This document shows positions 26,662-34,439 of a stretch of 64,000 nt of DNA, piece after piece. The position numbers were made by a program, and so were the translations under genes. Positions within the stretch are counted from its first letter, which is position 1, and every line of letters starts with the position of its first letter. The DNA is from Casp-alpha2 sp036337015. GTDB taxonomy: Bacteria; Pseudomonadota; Alphaproteobacteria; Rhodospirillales; Casp-alpha2. The notes below the pieces were generated by a model, which had not been told where the DNA came from, searched no databases, and was given only the letters and a program-made list of their open reading frames with translations. The DNA lies in contig JAYZEZ010000005.1 of assembly GCA_036337015.1 (NCBI GenBank), positions 1 through 64,000 on the forward strand, written 5' to 3'.

Positions 26662-27231
26662 ATGCTAAAATTCTCGCAATCTAAAATACTAAAAAGTTCT
26701 TTAGATGATGAACTAAACGTAAATATTTGCGACTGGCCCGGTTGTGAGAATGAAGGTATGCACCGAGCTCCAAAATCACGCAATGAATTACACTCTTATC
26801 ACCATTTTTGTCTAACTCATGTTCGACAATATAATAAAGGATGGAATTATTATGCTGGTATGAGCGATTCTGAGGTTGAATTAGATATTCGCAAAGACAC
26901 AGTTTGGAATCGTCCTAGCTGGCCATTAGGAAAGAGTTCAAAGCCTGAAGATATCTATAAAAAGATGGGGGTTTTTGGACCCGAATGGGGTCGCAAAGAA
27001 AAATTAAAAGATCCCCCAAGAAGCTATTCGAAATTAGAGGAACGGGAAAACTGGGCTATTGCTGTTTTCTCTATGACAGACCCTCCTAACAGAAAAACAG
27101 TAAAATCTCGATATAAGGAACTTGTAAAAAAACACCACCCAGACAAAAATAGAGGAGATAAAGTTGGTGAGGAAAAAATTAAAGAAATTAATGTAGCTTA
27201 CAAGATTATCCTTGAAATGCTGGGGTGCTAA
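26662..27231 (+). CDS. J-domain protein encoded upstream of cobS
   Basis: A 189-residue protein with a cysteine/histidine-containing N-terminal part (CDWPGCENEG, HHFCLTHVRQYNKGWNYYAGM; about 22-68) and a C-terminal J domain (about 130-187) with the essential HPD at KKHHPDKN. It therefore stimulates an Hsp70. A DnaJ-like gene directly before cobS-cobT is a typical alphaproteobacterial arrangement, which hints at assistance to cobaltochelatase assembly. That role is inferred. The gap to cobS is 156 bases. Confidence 0.88.
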   Translation: MLKFSQSKILKSSLDDELNVNICDWPGCENEGMHRAPKSRNELHSYHHFCLTHVRQYNKGWNYYAGMSDSEVELDIRKDTVWNRPSWPLGKSSKPEDIYKKMGVFGPEWGRKEKLKDPPRSYSKLEERENWAIAVFSMTDPPNRKTVKSRYKELVKKHHPDKNRGDKVGEEKIKEINVAYKIILEMLGC

Positions 27232-27284
27232 AAACTTAATAAAGTAAAAAAAATTAATATAACAGATTACTTTCAACCAGTTAC

Positions 27285-27340
27285 TTGACGTAACGTTATC
27301 TATGACTTACCTCCTTCATTACATATTTTTCTTACGTCAA
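27285..27340 (+). promoter_or_regulatory. Spaced inverted repeat upstream of cobS
   Basis: TTGACGTAA at 27285-27293 and its exact reverse complement TTACGTCAA at 27332-27340, 38 bases apart, lie 48 bases before the cobS ATG. The left copy is itself within a small dyad GTTAC-TTGAC-GTAAC. They may be half-sites for a regulator of cobS-cobT; no such protein is identified. Confidence 0.35.
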
Positions 27341-27387
27341 ACTAGTTAATTAAATCTATTTCAACTGATATTTTCTGGATAATACTA

Positions 27388-28389
27388 ATGAGCACTTCAG
27401 CTTCAGTTTCCGCATCTAACCAACCGATCCAGCAAAAACCAGATATAATGGTTTCAGTTCGCAAACTATTTAACATTGATAGTGATTTAAACGTTCCTGC
27501 CTTCAGCAAAACTAACGATCATGTTCCTGAAGTAGATGATGCTTATCGTTTTGATCAAAATACTACCTTAGCAATTCTCGCAGGTTTTGCTCATAACCGA
27601 CGTGTAATGGTACAGGGCTATCATGGTACTGGTAAATCCACCCATATCGAGCAAGTAGCAGCACGGCTAAACTGGCCATGCATTCGGATTAATCTGGATA
27701 GTCATATCAGTCGCATAGATCTTATAGGAAAAGATGCAATTGTCTTACGTGATGGTAAACAAGTAACAGAATTTCGTGAGGGCATTCTTCCATGGGCTCT
27801 CCAGAACCCAACAGCACTAGTATTTGATGAATATGACGCCGGACGCCCAGATGTTATGTTTGTTATTCAGAGAGTACTAGAAGTAGAAGGTAAACTAACT
27901 TTGTTAGACCAGAACCGAGTGATGAAACCACATCCACATTTTCGTTTGTTTTCAACCACTAATACGATCGGATTAGGTGATACAACTGGTCTTTACCACG
28001 GCACCCAACAAATAAATCAAGGACAATTAGACCGGTGGAACATCGTTGCAACATTAAACTATCTACCCCATAATGATGAATTAGAAATCATCTTATCTAG
28101 AGTTTCCTCTTTCAATACTAAAGAGGGTCGAAAAGAAGTTAGTTCAATGATTGAGGTAGCTGACCTAACGCGATCTGGCTTTATGGATGGTGATATCTCC
28201 ACCGTTATGTCACCTCGTACAGTAATGACTTGGGCCGAGAACGTTGAGATTTTTGGTGATACAAGTTTTGCCTTTCGCCTAACATTTTTGAACAAGTGCG
28301 ATGAAGTTGAACGACCAATTATTGCAGAATATTATCAGCGCTGCATGGGAGTTGAATTACCTGAATCTGTAATTCAAGAGGTTAACTAA
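27388..28389 (+). CDS. cobS: Cobaltochelatase subunit CobS (AAA+ ATPase)
   Basis: ATPase subunit of the aerobic cobalt chelatase CobNST, which inserts Co2+ into hydrogenobyrinic acid a,c-diamide. Walker A GYHGTGKST (77-85) and Walker B ALVFDEYDAG (143-152) are intact, and the sensor segment LFSTTNTIGLGDTTGLYHGT follows. Length 333 is standard. cobT follows after 17 bases. The large subunit CobN is not in the window, so it must be elsewhere if the chelatase works. Confidence 0.95.
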   Translation: MSTSASVSASNQPIQQKPDIMVSVRKLFNIDSDLNVPAFSKTNDHVPEVDDAYRFDQNTTLAILAGFAHNRRVMVQGYHGTGKSTHIEQVAARLNWPCIRINLDSHISRIDLIGKDAIVLRDGKQVTEFREGILPWALQNPTALVFDEYDAGRPDVMFVIQRVLEVEGKLTLLDQNRVMKPHPHFRLFSTTNTIGLGDTTGLYHGTQQINQGQLDRWNIVATLNYLPHNDELEIILSRVSSFNTKEGRKEVSSMIEVADLTRSGFMDGDISTVMSPRTVMTWAENVEIFGDTSFAFRLTFLNKCDEVERPIIAEYYQRCMGVELPESVIQEVN

Positions 28390-28406
28390 AAACCGGATTA
28401 TTATCA

Positions 28407-30245
28407 TTGTCTCCTAACGAATCCACGTCTGAACTTCTAAAACGAGTAACCGCATCTGCCTGTAAAGCGATAGCTGGGAAACAAGAAATTAACGTGCAAT
28501 ATATCCATGGAGATGCATCTTTAAATGATGAGATAGTTAATCTACCATCACCGCCTCTTCAAGTAAGCAAAGCTTCCTTGATTAAATTACGGGGTATTGC
28601 TGATACACATGCTCTACGCCTTCGTTACCATGATCAAGCTATTCATGACAAACATGCTCCCATGGGCACTGAAGCTAAAGCTGTGTTTGATGCTTTGGAA
28701 AAAACTCGTTGGGAAAGCATTGGCTCTTTAAAAATGACAGGAGTTTCTATCAACTTAGATGCACTCTTAAATGAAGAATCAAGAGTTAAAGAATTTTCCA
28801 AAGTTAAAGAGAGAAAAGAAGTGGACTTGCCTGATGTTCTGTCACTATTGATGCGGGAAAAATTGACAGGAAAGGCACCGCCTAAAGAAACAGAGGGGCT
28901 AATTAATGCTTGGTCGCCATGGCTCAAAAAACACATAGGCTCTAACTTAGAAAAATTGATTTCATTAACAGAAGATCAGAATAAATTCGCCACACAAGTC
29001 TCAATTTTAATTGAATCACTTGATATATTAGATAATCAAATAGAAAACACGACTTCTGAACAAAACACGATCGATGAAGATAATGATGAGGAAGATCATA
29101 TTAACGATGATAGTGAAGAAAATTCTGCGGACACAGAAGGAGGTCTTCCAGGTCAACTCGGTGAAAGCGATCAAAAAGATGATGGCCATGAGTCTATTGG
29201 AAGTGATGATACCATTGTTGGCGAAGGAGATGAGAACCCAAGCGGCCCCTCAAATTTAAACCGTCCATGGCTGGATAAATCATCAGAAAAAAAGTTTTTC
29301 TATAAATCATTTACAACTAAATTTGATGAGATTATAGATGCTGATTCACTTTGTGAAACTGATGAACTTATTAGGTTGCGACATCAGTTGGATCAACAAC
29401 TTTTACACCTTCAAGGTGTAGTTTCTCGACTGGCAAACCGTTTGCAAAGACGTTTGATGGCATTGCAAACTAGAAATTGGAATTTCGATTTGGAAGAAGG
29501 AATTCTTGATGCCGGACGGTTAGCTCGTGTAGTCGCGAATCCGATTCATTCTCTTAGCTTCAAACAAGAAACAGATACCGAATTCAGGGATACCATTGTT
29601 TCTCTCTTAATTGATAATTCTGGTTCTATGCGTGGACGGCCGATCACTGTGGCGGCTATGAGCGCAGATATTTTAGCACGAACGCTTGAGCGGTGTGGTG
29701 TTAAAGTAGAAATTTTAGGTTTTACTACTCGCTCTTGGAAAGGTGGCCAGTCACGAGAACAATGGGTTGATGGAGAAAAGCCCCAAAACCCTGGACGCAT
29801 TAATGATTTACGCCATATTGTTTACAAGGCTGCTGATACTCCCTGGAGACGAGCACGCCGGAATCTAGGAATTATGTTACGTGAAGGTTTATTAAAGGAA
29901 AATATAGATGGGGAAGCACTTCTTTGGGCCCATAAACGCCTAATTGCAAGACCAGAACAACGCCAAATTTTAATGGTAATTTCAGATGGAGCACCAGTTG
30001 ACGATGCAACCCTTAGCGCAAATCCAGGTAACTACTTGGAACAACATTTGCGCGAAGTGATTAAATTTATTGAGACACGCTCAAAAGTTGAACTGACTGC
30101 TATCGGAATCGGCCATGACGTAACTCGTTACTATCGCCGGGCAGTAACTCTGATTGATGCCGAAGAATTAGGAGGTACAATGATGCGCAATCTAACCGAA
30201 CTCTTCGAAGAAGAAAATAAGATAGCAACAACACGTGTTGCATAA
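28407..30245 (+). CDS. cobT: Cobaltochelatase subunit CobT
   Basis: The 612-residue partner of CobS. An N-terminal domain (1-210) is followed by a highly acidic linker (about 221-278), a helical part and a C-terminal von Willebrand A domain. Its metal-ion site reads IDNSGSM, with D403, S405 and S407, and the later VISDGAPVDD fits the same domain. This layout matches the known CobS-CobT chaperone-like ring complex. The start is TTG 28407, with no better codon nearby. Confidence 0.94.
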   Translation: MSPNESTSELLKRVTASACKAIAGKQEINVQYIHGDASLNDEIVNLPSPPLQVSKASLIKLRGIADTHALRLRYHDQAIHDKHAPMGTEAKAVFDALEKTRWESIGSLKMTGVSINLDALLNEESRVKEFSKVKERKEVDLPDVLSLLMREKLTGKAPPKETEGLINAWSPWLKKHIGSNLEKLISLTEDQNKFATQVSILIESLDILDNQIENTTSEQNTIDEDNDEEDHINDDSEENSADTEGGLPGQLGESDQKDDGHESIGSDDTIVGEGDENPSGPSNLNRPWLDKSSEKKFFYKSFTTKFDEIIDADSLCETDELIRLRHQLDQQLLHLQGVVSRLANRLQRRLMALQTRNWNFDLEEGILDAGRLARVVANPIHSLSFKQETDTEFRDTIVSLLIDNSGSMRGRPITVAAMSADILARTLERCGVKVEILGFTTRSWKGGQSREQWVDGEKPQNPGRINDLRHIVYKAADTPWRRARRNLGIMLREGLLKENIDGEALLWAHKRLIARPEQRQILMVISDGAPVDDATLSANPGNYLEQHLREVIKFIETRSKVELTAIGIGHDVTRYYRRAVTLIDAEELGGTMMRNLTELFEEENKIATTRVA

Positions 30246-30334
30246 ATTTTTAAAAATTTTACAATTTTATATCTCACTTAATTTTTTTCTAATAATTTGA
30301 TTAAATGCTTGAATTCAATTATTTGGAGAACCCA

Positions 30335-30838
30335 ATGACAATAAATATCGGTGATACTCTTCCAAAAGTGACGTCTTTTATCTTGGCCGAAAATGGCGGC
30401 CCTCTAGCAATTAATTCCGAAGATTTGTTTTTGGGAAAAACTGTTGTCTTGTTTGGTATAGTCGGAGCCTATACAGAAACTTGTTCAACTAGTCATTTAC
30501 CTGGATTTTTAAAACATTCAGACACACTTAAAAAGAAAGGTGCCGATGACATAATTTGTCTTTCAGTTAATGATGCGTTTGTAATGGCTGCTTGGAGTAA
30601 GGATCATAACGTCAGAAAAAGAATTCAAATGATTTCAGATGGAAATGCATTATTTGTTAAAAAATTAGGACTTGAACTTGACCTTACAAATTTTGGTCTA
30701 GGCATACGTAGTCAGAGATTTTCAATGGTTATAGAGGATTGTATTGTAAAACATCTACAACGAGAAAATCCACCAACTGCAGATCTACCAGCAGCAAACC
30801 TAACAAGTGCGGAACACTTATTAAAAGTTTGGCAATAA
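30335..30838 (+). CDS. Prx5-type peroxiredoxin
   Basis: A thiol peroxidase of the peroxiredoxin-5/AhpE-like group (glutaredoxin- or thioredoxin-dependent), 167 residues. ATG 30335 follows GGAG by 7 bases and gives the family start MTINIGDTLP; the in-frame ATG 30 bases upstream has no such site. The peroxidatic cysteine lies in VGAYTETCSTSHLPGF. The usual proline of PxxxTxxC is valine here, while the threonine and cysteine are kept. CLSVNDAFVMAAWSKD and the later RSQRFSMVIED are typical. A function against organic peroxides is likely. Confidence 0.87.
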   Translation: MTINIGDTLPKVTSFILAENGGPLAINSEDLFLGKTVVLFGIVGAYTETCSTSHLPGFLKHSDTLKKKGADDIICLSVNDAFVMAAWSKDHNVRKRIQMISDGNALFVKKLGLELDLTNFGLGIRSQRFSMVIEDCIVKHLQRENPPTADLPAANLTSAEHLLKVWQ

Positions 30839-30850
30839 TTTTACCAAAAG

Positions 30851-31138
30851 TTAAGAAATGGATTTTGCTTTTTTAATTTTCTTCTTTATACGAAGCACTT
30901 CAGGATCCAAGTCCGAATCTCTAGATCCTAATAGGAAAGCATCTATTCCACCTTTTTGTTCCACTGTCCGTATCGCATGAGAAGACACTTTCAACCTAAT
31001 AGTTTGTCCAAGAACTTCACTAAATAATGATGTCTTTTGTAGGTTTGGCAAAAAACGTCGACGAGTTTTATTGTGCGCATGACTAACGTTATTACCCGTT
31101 TGAACTCCACGGCCTGTTAGCTGACAACGTCTTGACAT
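30851..31138 (-). CDS. rpmB: 50S ribosomal protein L28
   Basis: Large-subunit ribosomal protein of 95 residues starting MSRRCQLTGRGVQTGNNVSHA, the standard L28 beginning, with KTRRRFLPNLQ and a lysine-rich end. The start ATG 31138 was chosen because upstream codons are not part of L28, and AGGA lies 9 bases before it. It is a single gene, divergent from bioY. Confidence 0.96.
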   Translation of the reverse strand: MSRRCQLTGRGVQTGNNVSHAHNKTRRRFLPNLQKTSLFSEVLGQTIRLKVSSHAIRTVEQKGGIDAFLLGSRDSDLDPEVLRIKKKIKKAKSIS

Positions 31139-31196
31139 ATGATTAAATCCTAAAAAGAAATAACAATTGCTTGACTTAAGATCTTTAAAAGTCGGT

Positions 31197-31225
31197 TTAT
31201 TAAGATACGCTCTGCAAACAGTCAA
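31197..31225 (-). promoter_or_regulatory. Sigma-70 type promoter of rpmB
   Basis: On the minus strand TTGACT (31225-31220), a 17-base spacer and TAATAA (31202-31197). The predicted start near 31190 gives a leader of about 50 bases. Confidence 0.55.
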
Positions 31226-31269
31226 GAAGAACATAATTAATAGGTGATTTACAATTTAACAGGATAACC

Positions 31270-31298
31270 TTGTCCATTTGAGCTCTCCCATCTATCTT
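31270..31298 (+). promoter_or_regulatory. Possible promoter of bioY
   Basis: TTGTCC at 31270-31275, 17 bases, TATCTT at 31293-31298, with a predicted leader of about 65 bases before ATG 31371. Only moderate consensus match. Confidence 0.3.
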
Positions 31299-31370
31299 AC
31301 GCAGAAAAAAAGATTACTAATACACAAAACTTTGAAAAATTTATGCATATGTGAGATAGGGATTTTAAAA

Positions 31371-31973
31371 ATGGCTAAAGTTACTATTATATACCCAACA
31401 CTTATTCAGACCTTATGGCAAAGCCAAAACATAAGATTTAGAAATGCGTTTCTTGTAGTCTTAGGTAGTCTAGCACTATGGTTATCAGCCAAGGTCCAAG
31501 TTCCTTTCTATCCAGTTCCCATGACCATGCAAACTTTTGTTGTCCTTTTAATTGGAATGGCCTTTGGTTGGAGATTAGGTACAGCAAGCGTTATCCTTTA
31601 TATTTTAGAAGGCGCGCTAGGGCTGCCTGTATTTGCCGGAACGCCAGAAAAAGGAATAGGAATTGCGTATATAATTGGTCCCACAGGAGGATACCTTTTT
31701 GGATTTGTTATTTGTGCTGCTACATTAGGTATGCTTAGCAGTAGAGGTTGGGACCGCAATGTATTCACAACACTAGTTGCGATGATAATTGGTATGGCTA
31801 TCATTTATACCTCTGGTTTGTTTTGGCTTGGCATGGTGATTGGCTGGGACAAACCTATTCTTGAAATAGGACTTTTGCCATTCTTACTTGGTGACTCTTT
31901 AAAAATCGCATTGGCAACTGCTGTACTACCACTAGCGTGGAAAAAAATTTCATATAGCAATAAAAATAAATAA
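31371..31973 (+). CDS. bioY: Biotin ECF-transporter S component BioY
   Basis: Membrane protein of 200 residues that binds and imports biotin. SAKVQVPFYPVPMTMQTFVVLLIG, the BioY signature, is visible near 38-60, followed by GWRLGTAS, LEGALGLPVFAG and GPTGGYLFGF, which line the biotin site. It has six helices. ATG 31371 (MAKVTIIYP) gives the normal length; the longer frame upstream is not typical. No bioM/bioN energising genes are adjacent, so it works alone or with a shared ECF module elsewhere. Confidence 0.9.
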   Translation: MAKVTIIYPTLIQTLWQSQNIRFRNAFLVVLGSLALWLSAKVQVPFYPVPMTMQTFVVLLIGMAFGWRLGTASVILYILEGALGLPVFAGTPEKGIGIAYIIGPTGGYLFGFVICAATLGMLSSRGWDRNVFTTLVAMIIGMAIIYTSGLFWLGMVIGWDKPILEIGLLPFLLGDSLKIALATAVLPLAWKKISYSNKNK

Positions 31974-32058
31974 AAGGAAGAGTTTGCAAATTTATGAGAC
32001 CTATGCCTCTAATTATAGTTAGAAGGACCAATAATTTGATTATATTTCAGTGATTTTT

Positions 32059-32076
32059 CAACAATTTGAATTGTTG
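32059..32076 (+). promoter_or_regulatory. Palindrome upstream of the TRAP operon
   Basis: CAACAATT-TG-AATTGTTG forms perfect 8-base arms around a 2-base centre, 120 bases before the dctP ATG. It has the size and symmetry of a dimeric repressor operator. No regulator gene lies next to the operon. Confidence 0.4.
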
Positions 32077-32195
32077 TATGAAAGGAATAAAGTCATAAAT
32101 TTTCACCTTAGATACTTTTCTTAAGTATTCAAAAGCAAGTGTCTTAACTATAAAAATAAAATAAAATATTCAACTAAACATAGGGAGTGTACAAA

Positions 32196-33296
32196 ATGAA
32201 AAGACGAGAGTTTCTTAAAAATACTGCGGTAGCAAGTGCAGCCGGAGTTGCTGCAACAACGCTAGCTGCACCAGCCATTGCAGCTGGACATAAGGAAATG
32301 ATTATAGTTTCGACTTGGGGCCGGGACTTTCCTGGCTTGGGTACAAGCGCACAACGTCTTGCTGCGCGTATTCCGGAATTAACGGAAGGGCGTATAAAAG
32401 TAAAATACTTTGCTGCTGGTGAACGTGTTGGAGCTTTTGACTCATTTGACGAAGTCGCGTCTGGAAATAGTCAAGCTTACATAGCTGCTGATTACTACTG
32501 GAAAGGCAAACACCCTGGTTGGAACTATTTTACTGCAGTGCCGTTTGGACTTAACTTTGCAGAGATGGAAGCTTGGATGAAGTTTGGTGGAGGGCAGGAG
32601 TTACTTGACGAAATCGGAGACGGTTTTGGAATCAAGGGATTTCCATGTGGTAATACCGGTGTACAAATGGGTGGATGGTTCAACAAAGAAATGAACTCAG
32701 CATCAGACTTCAAAGGACTTAAAATGCGTATTCCTGGACTTGGTGGCGACGTTTTAGCTAAGCTGGGTGCTTCTACAGTTTCTTTACCAGGAAGTCAGAT
32801 ATATGAGAACCTAGTATCAGGCTCCATAGACGCTACTGAGTGGGTAGGACCATGGAATGATTACTTTATGAAATTCTATGAAGCTGCTAAATATTATTAC
32901 TATCCAGGAATGCATGAACCAGCATCACAGCTGTGCATGGGTATGAACAAAAAGTGGTGGTCAAGTCTATCAAAAACAGACCAAGCTGCATTAGAAGCCG
33001 CCTGTAACGAAGAAAATTCAAGGCAAATGGCAGAAACCAACTATAACAATGGTACCTATCTTTCCAAACTATTGAATGATCACGGCGTTAAAATACGCGC
33101 GTTTAACGATGATATTTATGACAGCTTTGGCAAAGCGGCGGAGCAAGTGTTTGCAGAAACACGAGCACACAGCCCATTAGCTGCAAAAATTCATGATAGC
33201 TTTGCAGCAGCACGTGCAGATGTAGGCCGATGGATGTTGTATTCAGATGCAGGTTATATCAACCAGCGTAACCGCGTTCTTGGAATTGAAGCTTAA
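32196..33296 (+). CDS. dctP: TRAP transporter substrate-binding protein DctP (TakP-like)
   Basis: A 366-residue periplasmic solute-binding protein. It begins MKRREFLKN and has a twin-arginine type signal ending APAIAAG, so it may be exported folded by Tat. GLKMRIPGLGG contains the arginine that in the family clamps the substrate carboxylate, and WVGPWNDYFMKFYEAAKYYYYPG resembles TakP and the lactate-type binding proteins for 2-oxo acids and related acids. Exact substrate is unknown. ATG 32196 is preferred because GGGAG (32183-32187) lies 8 bases upstream; a GTG at 32187 overlaps that site. Confidence 0.9.
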   Translation: MKRREFLKNTAVASAAGVAATTLAAPAIAAGHKEMIIVSTWGRDFPGLGTSAQRLAARIPELTEGRIKVKYFAAGERVGAFDSFDEVASGNSQAYIAADYYWKGKHPGWNYFTAVPFGLNFAEMEAWMKFGGGQELLDEIGDGFGIKGFPCGNTGVQMGGWFNKEMNSASDFKGLKMRIPGLGGDVLAKLGASTVSLPGSQIYENLVSGSIDATEWVGPWNDYFMKFYEAAKYYYYPGMHEPASQLCMGMNKKWWSSLSKTDQAALEAACNEENSRQMAETNYNNGTYLSKLLNDHGVKIRAFNDDIYDSFGKAAEQVFAETRAHSPLAAKIHDSFAAARADVGRWMLYSDAGYINQRNRVLGIEA

Positions 33297-33316
33297 TCAT
33301 AAATAACTATAGAAAT

Positions 33317-33355
33317 GGTGGGATGAGAAGTAATCTCGTCCCACCAATCTTTTTA
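33317..33355 (+). terminator. Intercistronic hairpin with T-tract between dctP and dctQ
   Basis: A 12-base stem, GGTGGGATGAGA (33317-33328) with TCTCGTCCCACC (33334-33345) including one G-T pair, has a 5-base loop and is followed by AATCTTTTTAT. It looks like a rho-independent terminator or partial attenuator. Position between genes suggests more binding protein than permease is made, and 3' end protection of the dctP message. Confidence 0.8.
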
Positions 33356-33368
33356 TGAAGATGGGGTT

Positions 33369-34424
33369 ATGACCGTAAAAACAACTGCCTCAACCAAGAA
33401 ATCCAGAATACTGAGAAAATCCACATCCTCTGACTTTAACCACTGCATAACTAATTTAGTTCGCATGTTTGGTTGGTCAATATTGTTCTGCATGGTGACA
33501 TTTCTTATCAATAATTACCTTACATTTTGGCATGCTTGGCCTGGTGAAGGAGCACCCTTTGGCGACAAAATAATAAAAAATGATCACGATCTTATTTTAG
33601 CTTGGTTTCAATTTGCAGCCTATCCAATTGGAGTCGTGTTAGCAGGCTTATTTGTTTTACATACATCCAAAATAAGTTTGCGTAGAGATAGTGAACGTAT
33701 TTCTAATATCAATACCTTTTTTATTCGAGCGGCTTTTTTTGCAGTCTTATACGTAGGCCTTGCCGACGCCTTAATTTCTTTTTTACGCGTTGAAGGCTTA
33801 TTGCCGATAATTTTTGGAGATGAAATTGCCATAAATCTCGGAAAATCTCTTTACCGAGGCCCAGTATTACACATACCTTTAATTATCATCGCAATTTTTA
33901 CAGCATGTTTTTCAAGAAGTCTTGGATTCACTTGGTTGGCATTGTTAGTCATTATAGCAGAACTAATGATAGTCATTACGCGTTTCATTTTTTCATACGA
34001 GCAAGTTTTTATGGGGGACTTAGTACGCTTTTGGTATGCAGCGCTTTTTCTATTCGCAAGTGCCTTTACATTACTTGAAGAAGGCCATGTTCGTGTTGAT
34101 GTTTTTTACACAAATTTTAGTGCTAAAAAGAAAGGCGTAGTAAACGCAGCAGGTTCTCTTTTACTTGGTATTTCATTATGCTGGATTATCCTTTTTGTCG
34201 GCATGAGCAGTAAAACTGCAATTATAAATAGTCCGATATTAGCATTCGAAACGACTCAAACTGGATTCGGTATGTATGTAAAATATTTAATGGCTGGATT
34301 TTTAGCTGTTTTTGCGATTTCGATGATGATCCAATTTGTAAGCTATTTCCTTAGCGCCATTGCTGACATTCGTAATGAACCAGGAAAAAAAGATAACGAG
34401 GCCCTTAACGTCCACGGAGGATAG
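33369..34424 (+). CDS. dctQ: TRAP transporter small permease DctQ (long form)
   Basis: A 351-residue protein with about seven helices, longer than the usual 160-200 residues. The C-terminal half contains the DctQ domain: RFWYAALFLFASAFTLLEEGHVRVDVFY near 212-240 is the family hallmark, and VKYLMAGFLAVF the last helix. The N-terminal half (about 30-200) adds four helices without recognised motif. Long DctQ forms accompany long DctM forms for 2-oxo-acid type systems. It lies 15 bases before dctM. Confidence 0.87.
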   Translation: MTVKTTASTKKSRILRKSTSSDFNHCITNLVRMFGWSILFCMVTFLINNYLTFWHAWPGEGAPFGDKIIKNDHDLILAWFQFAAYPIGVVLAGLFVLHTSKISLRRDSERISNINTFFIRAAFFAVLYVGLADALISFLRVEGLLPIIFGDEIAINLGKSLYRGPVLHIPLIIIAIFTACFSRSLGFTWLALLVIIAELMIVITRFIFSYEQVFMGDLVRFWYAALFLFASAFTLLEEGHVRVDVFYTNFSAKKKGVVNAAGSLLLGISLCWIILFVGMSSKTAIINSPILAFETTQTGFGMYVKYLMAGFLAVFAISMMIQFVSYFLSAIADIRNEPGKKDNEALNVHGG

Positions 34425-34439
34425 AAAGACACTTAATTC

